A stretch of DNA of 7,938 nucleotides from positions 1 through 7,938 of the forward strand of contig CAQHJP010000015.1 in assembly GCA_948801035.1 (NCBI GenBank), given 5' to 3'. The notes under the pieces are model-generated. The model was not told where the DNA came from. It made no database searches and was given only the letters and a program-made list of their open reading frames with translations. Origin of the DNA: an uncultured Bacilli bacterium. GTDB lineage: Bacteria; Bacillota_I; Bacilli_A; RF39; UBA660. A program made the translations under genes and the position numbers. Of the stretch, positions 5,565-7,938 are shown piece after piece (position 1 is the stretch's first letter; every line of letters starts with the position of its first letter).

Positions 5565-6773
5565 TTATATTAAATTTAACACGCACACACATTCAACATG
5601 ATAAGTTTCAGCAAACATATCTACTGGTGTAACCTCGGCTATATCGTAATTTTCTTTAAATAAATTTAAATCACGAGCTAATGTTACAACATCGCAAGAT
5701 ACATAAATTATTTTTTTAGGTTTAAGCAATATTATCTTTTCTATAACACTTTTATCAAGGCCTGCTCTTGGGGGATCTACAATTACTATATCTGGTATAA
5801 ATTTATTTTGCTTTAAAACATCTTTTACATCTCCAGATTTAAATTCTATATTATTTAAATTATTAATTTCTTTATTCTTAAATGCATCACTTATAGCTTC
5901 TTTATTTATTTCAATTCCAAATACTTTTTTAGCATATTTAGATAAATAAATTCCTATTGTTCCTGTTCCACAATATAAATCAAGGACATTTTCATTACCT
6001 TTTAAATCACAATACTCTAAAACTTTATCATATAAATTAATCATACCTTCTGTATTTACTTGATAAAAAGAAGTTGGTGAAATTATATATTTTAAATTAT
6101 TAATTTCATCTATTATATAACCTTTACCTTTTAAAATATATTTAGTATCTGCTATACAAATTATTGTGTCAAATTCATTAAAATCATTAATATTTAATTT
6201 TATTACCTTTTTAGTATACAAAATAAGCATCATTTCATTTTTAGTAGTTCTTACAACTATCTTATCTATCAATGTTAAGTCAAGTTTTTTAAGCTTTTCT
6301 ATAACAAAATTTATTCTTTTATCAGCAATTAGACATTTATCTATTTCTACTAAATCATAAGTTTTATTTTTATAAAAACCTAATTCCCCATTAACTTGAA
6401 AAGTAACTTTATTTCTATAATATAATCCTTTAGTAGGTATTATACTTTTAACATTATCATAATTGCAAAACTTTTTAAGCACTTCCTTTACTTTATTTTC
6501 TTTAAATCTAAGACTACTTTCATAGTTCATATGCATAGTACTACATCCACCACAAAGAAAGTAATATGGACAAATTGGTTCTACTCTTTCTATAGAACTT
6601 TTTTTAATATCAGTAGAATGACCTTCTAAAAAGTTTTTTTTACTCTTATCAACGCATGCTAAAACATTTTCACCAACAAGTGCATTTTCAATAAAAAATA
6701 TTTTACCATCTAAATGAGCAATCCCTCTTGCATAATGATCTAAATTTTCTATACTAACTAAAAACTTTTCCAT
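5565..6773 (-). CDS. rlmD: 23S rRNA (uracil-C5)-methyltransferase RlmD/RlmCD
   Basis: This 402-residue protein uses S-adenosylmethionine to methylate a uracil at C5 in 23S rRNA (U1939, and in Bacillota often also U747). An N-terminal TRAM-like beta domain (1-55) is followed by the Fe-S cluster cysteines: Cys68, Cys74 and Cys77 in CPYYFLCGGC and a fourth, Cys147, in IDKCLI. Next come FYQVN (236-240), the SAM-binding DLYCGTGTIG (265-274), DPPRAGLD (333-340), the nucleophile Cys360 in YVSCD, and general base Glu394 in YHVE. Every key residue of the RumA/RlmD family is present. Paralogues with other tRNA/rRNA targets share this plan, so the exact target base is inferred. Start: Met at 6773 matches the family start. 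An upstream in-frame TTG (6803) would add ten hydrophobic residues not expected in the family. No Shine-Dalgarno precedes 6773; instead an extended -10 promoter abuts it. Confidence 0.92.
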   Translation of the reverse strand: MEKFLVSIENLDHYARGIAHLDGKIFFIENALVGENVLACVDKSKKNFLEGHSTDIKKSSIERVEPICPYYFLCGGCSTMHMNYESSLRFKENKVKEVLKKFCNYDNVKSIIPTKGLYYRNKVTFQVNGELGFYKNKTYDLVEIDKCLIADKRINFVIEKLKKLDLTLIDKIVVRTTKNEMMLILYTKKVIKLNINDFNEFDTIICIADTKYILKGKGYIIDEINNLKYIISPTSFYQVNTEGMINLYDKVLEYCDLKGNENVLDLYCGTGTIGIYLSKYAKKVFGIEINKEAISDAFKNKEINNLNNIEFKSGDVKDVLKQNKFIPDIVIVDPPRAGLDKSVIEKIILLKPKKIIYVSCDVVTLARDLNLFKENYDIAEVTPVDMFAETYHVECVCVLNLI

Positions 6774-6780
6774 ATTTATT

Positions 6781-6789
6781 ATTATAACA
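6781..6789 (-). promoter_or_regulatory. Extended -10 promoter immediately upstream of rlmD
   Basis: TGTTATAAT (6789-6781) is a perfect extended -10 element. No good -35 is visible; the hexamer at the 17-bp spacing is TATTAT and the region is occupied by the hairpin at 6796-6816. Only seven bases (6780-6774) separate TATAAT from the ATG, so transcription would begin at or next to the start codon. Confidence 0.55.
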
Positions 6790-6790
6790 T

Positions 6791-6816
6791 AAAAAGTGAA
6801 CAAATAATATGTTCAC
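6791..6816 (-). terminator. Hairpin terminator of the lysozyme gene (possible operator of rlmD)
   Basis: A perfect inverted repeat, GTGAACA (6816-6810) and TGTTCAC (6802-6796) with a 7-nt loop, is followed on the minus strand by five T (6795-6791). It begins five bases after the lysozyme stop, as expected for an intrinsic terminator. The T-tract is short, and the repeat also occupies the upstream side of the rlmD promoter, so a repressor-binding palindrome is the alternative. Confidence 0.6.
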
Positions 6817-6821
6817 CTTAT

Positions 6822-7700
6822 CTATTTAATTATTTTAATTAAAAATGATAGTAATTTACTTATAAAATCAAATATATATTTTAAAACTTTTTTAATTTTT
6901 TCAAATTTTGATTTTTTTGTTTCTTCTTTTGGTTCTACATTTGACTTATTCTCATCTTCATTTGGCTCTATATTTGGTTTATTCTCATCTTCTTTTGGTT
7001 CTACTTTCGGCTTATTCTCATCTTCAATTTTAATATATCCATTAAATCCACCATTAGTAATAATACTAACATAATCTATATATGAATAATTTAAATCTAC
7101 ATTGCCATTTATGCCTGCTACCTTGCCACTACTTGTATATTGCCACATACCATATTTATATGGAAAAGTAACTGTTTTACTCCATTGCGCTATCCATTTA
7201 TCAATATCTTTTATTTCATCTAATATTAAATTATTTTTAAACCAAGAAGTAGAAGCATAAATTGATACATAATTGTTATTTGCCTCAACATTTTTACATA
7301 TTGTTTTTATTACGTTTGTTAATTTATCTTTTCCTATAGAATATTGACTAGTAGGTGCATTTTTAACATTATATATATCATGTTTATCTTCTGTATCTAT
7401 ACATATTGGATATTCAAATGTTTTATTTCTAATTAAACTAAGTATAAAATTAGCTTCTTCTATTGCTTCAGTTTCATTAGTTGCACATGAATAATAGTAA
7501 GTCCCAATAGGAATAGATAATTGTTTCGCTAAGTTGTAATTATTTTCAAAATATTTATCTTTGTATTTCTTCTTCTGTTTACCATAACTTGTGTAACCAC
7601 ATCTTATAATAATAAATTCTACTCCACTATCTTTAATGGCTTTAAAATTATTATAAGAAAGTTTACCTTGCCACTCTGATATATCAATTCCTTTTTTCAT
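6822..7700 (-). CDS. GH25 lysozyme-like muramidase with acidic repeat linker and C-terminal amphipathic helix
   Basis: This 292-residue protein has a glycoside hydrolase family 25 catalytic domain (about 1-215). It hydrolyses the N-acetylmuramic acid to N-acetylglucosamine bond of peptidoglycan. Visible marks are GIDISEWQG (4-12, Asp6), IIIRCGYTSYG (30-40), CIDTED (100-105, Asp102 and Glu104 as catalytic candidates) and MWQYTSSGKVAGINGNVDLN (185-204, Asp202). The domain starts at residue 1, so there is no signal peptide, as in many phage endolysins. A linker of three 11-residue repeats (K-P-x-V/I-E-P-x-E-D-E-N, residues 230-262) leads to a lysine-rich amphipathic helix (about 265-292) rather than a recognised cell-wall-binding domain. 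Start: ATG 7700 with an unusually good GAGGTGAT ribosome binding site. It lies just downstream of the rRNA operon and ends in its own hairpin. A prophage-derived or cell-wall-remodelling role are both possible. Confidence 0.9.
   Translation of the reverse strand: MKKGIDISEWQGKLSYNNFKAIKDSGVEFIIIRCGYTSYGKQKKKYKDKYFENNYNLAKQLSIPIGTYYYSCATNETEAIEEANFILSLIRNKTFEYPICIDTEDKHDIYNVKNAPTSQYSIGKDKLTNVIKTICKNVEANNNYVSIYASTSWFKNNLILDEIKDIDKWIAQWSKTVTFPYKYGMWQYTSSGKVAGINGNVDLNYSYIDYVSIITNGGFNGYIKIEDENKPKVEPKEDENKPNIEPNEDENKSNVEPKEETKKSKFEKIKKVLKYIFDFISKLLSFLIKIIK
6915..7013 (-). repeat. Three diverged 33-bp repeats in the lysozyme linker
   Basis: Three consecutive 33-bp units encode KPKVEPKEDEN, KPNIEPNEDEN and KSNVEPKEETK (residues 230-262), preceded by a partial EDEN. 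They form a proline/glutamate/lysine-rich flexible spacer between the catalytic domain and the C-terminal helix. Differences between copies include synonymous changes, so they are older than the EFK repeat elsewhere in the window. Confidence 0.9.
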
Positions 7701-7703
7701 ATC

Positions 7704-7717
7704 ATCACCTCATTATA
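7704..7717 (-). promoter_or_regulatory. Ribosome binding site abutting a -10-like box, lysozyme gene
   Basis: GAGGTGAT (7711-7704) matches the 16S anti-Shine-Dalgarno over eight bases, with seven bases between GAGG and ATG. A perfect TATAAT (7717-7712) touches it directly. If that box were the -10, the transcript would begin inside or after the ribosome binding site, so the true promoter may lie further upstream. No convincing -35 is seen. The ribosome binding site is secure; the promoter is tentative. Confidence 0.45.
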
Positions 7718-7752
7718 AAGTATGTTGAATAAAAAATTAAAGTCATTGATAC

Positions 7753-7761
7753 TGTGGATAA
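7753..7761 (-). promoter_or_regulatory. Single perfect DnaA-box 9-mer
   Basis: TTATCCACA on the minus strand matches the DnaA-box consensus exactly. I saw no second box or AT-rich unwinding array around it, so it is not an origin by itself. It lies in the lysozyme upstream region and could be a regulatory DnaA site or a chance match. Confidence 0.3.
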
Positions 7762-7786
7762 ATATTAAAAAAATATCTTATTTTTA

Positions 7787-7808
7787 GGACACCTACTGGG
7801 ACACCCAG
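7787..7808. repeat. G+C-rich direct repeat and small hairpin in the spacer
   Basis: GGACACC occurs twice (7787-7793 and 7799-7805), 12 bp apart. The second copy is embedded in a 5-bp stem, CTGGG (7796-7800) and CCCAG (7804-7808), with a 3-nt loop. The block is about 60% G+C in very AT-rich surroundings. It could be a protein-binding site, a second weak hairpin after the rRNA operon, or the remnant of a mobile-element end. Confidence 0.5.
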
Positions 7809-7822
7809 CAATAAAATAAATT

Positions 7823-7857
7823 AAAAAAAGACTAAAATCATTAGAAATTTAGTCTTT
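7823..7857 (-). terminator. Intrinsic terminator of the rRNA operon
   Basis: AAAGACTAAA (7857-7848) and TTTAGTCTTT (7836-7827) form a perfect 10-bp stem with an 11-nt loop, and the minus-strand sequence continues as T (seven in a row over 7829-7823). It follows the 5S gene by about 20 nt, which fits the end of an rrn operon. Confidence 0.8.
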
Positions 7858-7875
7858 AAAAAACAAAAAAAAAAA

Positions 7876-7938
7876 TTGGCAACTTGCTATTTTCGCTTAC
7901 ACTATCTTCGCCGTTAAAGAGCTTAACTTCTGTGTTCG
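7876..7938 (-). rRNA. rrf: 5S ribosomal RNA, 3' part (5' end beyond window)
   Basis: The minus strand begins CGAACACAGAAGTTAAGCTC, the highly conserved loop B/helix III region of bacterial 5S rRNA, and ends GCAAGTTGCCAA, the conserved 3' strand of helices II and I. The segment between (GGCGAAGATAG, then GTGTAAGC, then GAAAATAGC) corresponds to loop E/helix IV, but the helix IV stem-loop is nearly absent. As I recall it, Mycoplasma capricolum 5S has the same GAAGATA and GAAAATAGCAAG blocks around a shortened helix, so the gene looks Mollicutes-like. The 3' boundary is placed just before an 11-T tract and is accurate to about two bases. The gene marks the end of an rRNA operon that enters the window from the right. 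Confidence 0.9.

Noticed and set aside
5569..5605. Candidate promoter (TTGAAT with TAATAT or TATAAA) at the 3' end of rlmD for the 201-residue gene
   Set aside because: The -10 match is only four of six and it overlaps coding sequence in AT-rich DNA; co-transcription from rlmD explains expression as well.
6166..6360. Plus-strand open frame of 64 codons
   Set aside because: It is antisense within rlmD, whose reading frame is fully supported by family motifs; the product is Ser/Ile/Phe-rich shadow sequence.
6774..6803. Upstream TTG start that would extend RlmD by ten residues
   Set aside because: The extension is hydrophobic and outside the family's usual N-terminus, and it would place the perfect extended -10 box inside the coding region.
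627..7700. UGA read as tryptophan, suggested by the Mollicutes-like 5S
   Set aside because: The genes are full-length under the standard code and tryptophans in conserved motifs (for example SEWQG and MWQYTSS of the lysozyme) are TGG.

Overview
The window is very A+T-rich (by eye about one quarter G+C), tightly packed, and every gene reads on the minus strand, so the biological order runs from the right edge to the left edge. It suggests a low-GC Bacillota chromosome. The partial 5S rRNA at the right edge closely resembles the shortened 5S of Mollicutes, while tryptophan is encoded by TGG and the genes use TAA or TAG stops. That fits an uncultured Mollicutes-related Bacilli lineage (RF39-like gut bacteria, for example) that keeps the standard code. 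The lineage call is inference.

Layout, in transcription order: (1) the 3' end of a 5S rRNA, so the end of an rRNA operon, followed by a strong hairpin/T-tract terminator (7823-7857). (2) A spacer holding a G+C-rich repeat/hairpin motif and a perfect DnaA-box 9-mer. (3) A GH25 muramidase-like lysozyme with no signal peptide, an 11-residue acidic repeat linker and a C-terminal cationic amphipathic helix, closed by a 7-bp hairpin terminator. (4) rlmD, a 23S rRNA uracil-C5 methyltransferase, whose extended -10 promoter lies so close to ATG that the mRNA may be leaderless. (5) With no terminator between them and gaps of 25, 12, 1 and 24 nt: an unrecognised 201-residue acidic protein, a compact Ppx/GppA-like protein, an ATP-grasp ligase-like protein resembling the R2K clade, and a short UDP-sugar dehydrogenase-like protein without the usual UDP-binding C-terminal domain. 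(6) A COG2509-type FAD-dependent oxidoreductase with its own extended -10 promoter. (7) A left-edge partial gene for a protein with a possible Cys-His-Asp papain/transglutaminase-like core.

The rlmD and oxidoreductase genes look like housekeeping or conserved genes. The cassette between them (hypothetical, Ppx/GppA-like, ATP-grasp, short dehydrogenase) is the best candidate for an undescribed system. It joins an ASKHA phosphatase-like fold, an ATP-dependent carboxylate-amine ligase fold and a UDP-sugar-dehydrogenase fold in one translationally coupled unit. A pathway making or attaching a modified peptide or sugar is a reasonable guess, but nothing in the sequence fixes the substrate.

Regulatory economy is striking. 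At two junctions (579-634 and 6781-6816) the terminator of one gene overlaps the promoter, and in one case the ribosome binding site, of the next. Both of these promoters share the 12-mer TATGTTATAATA.
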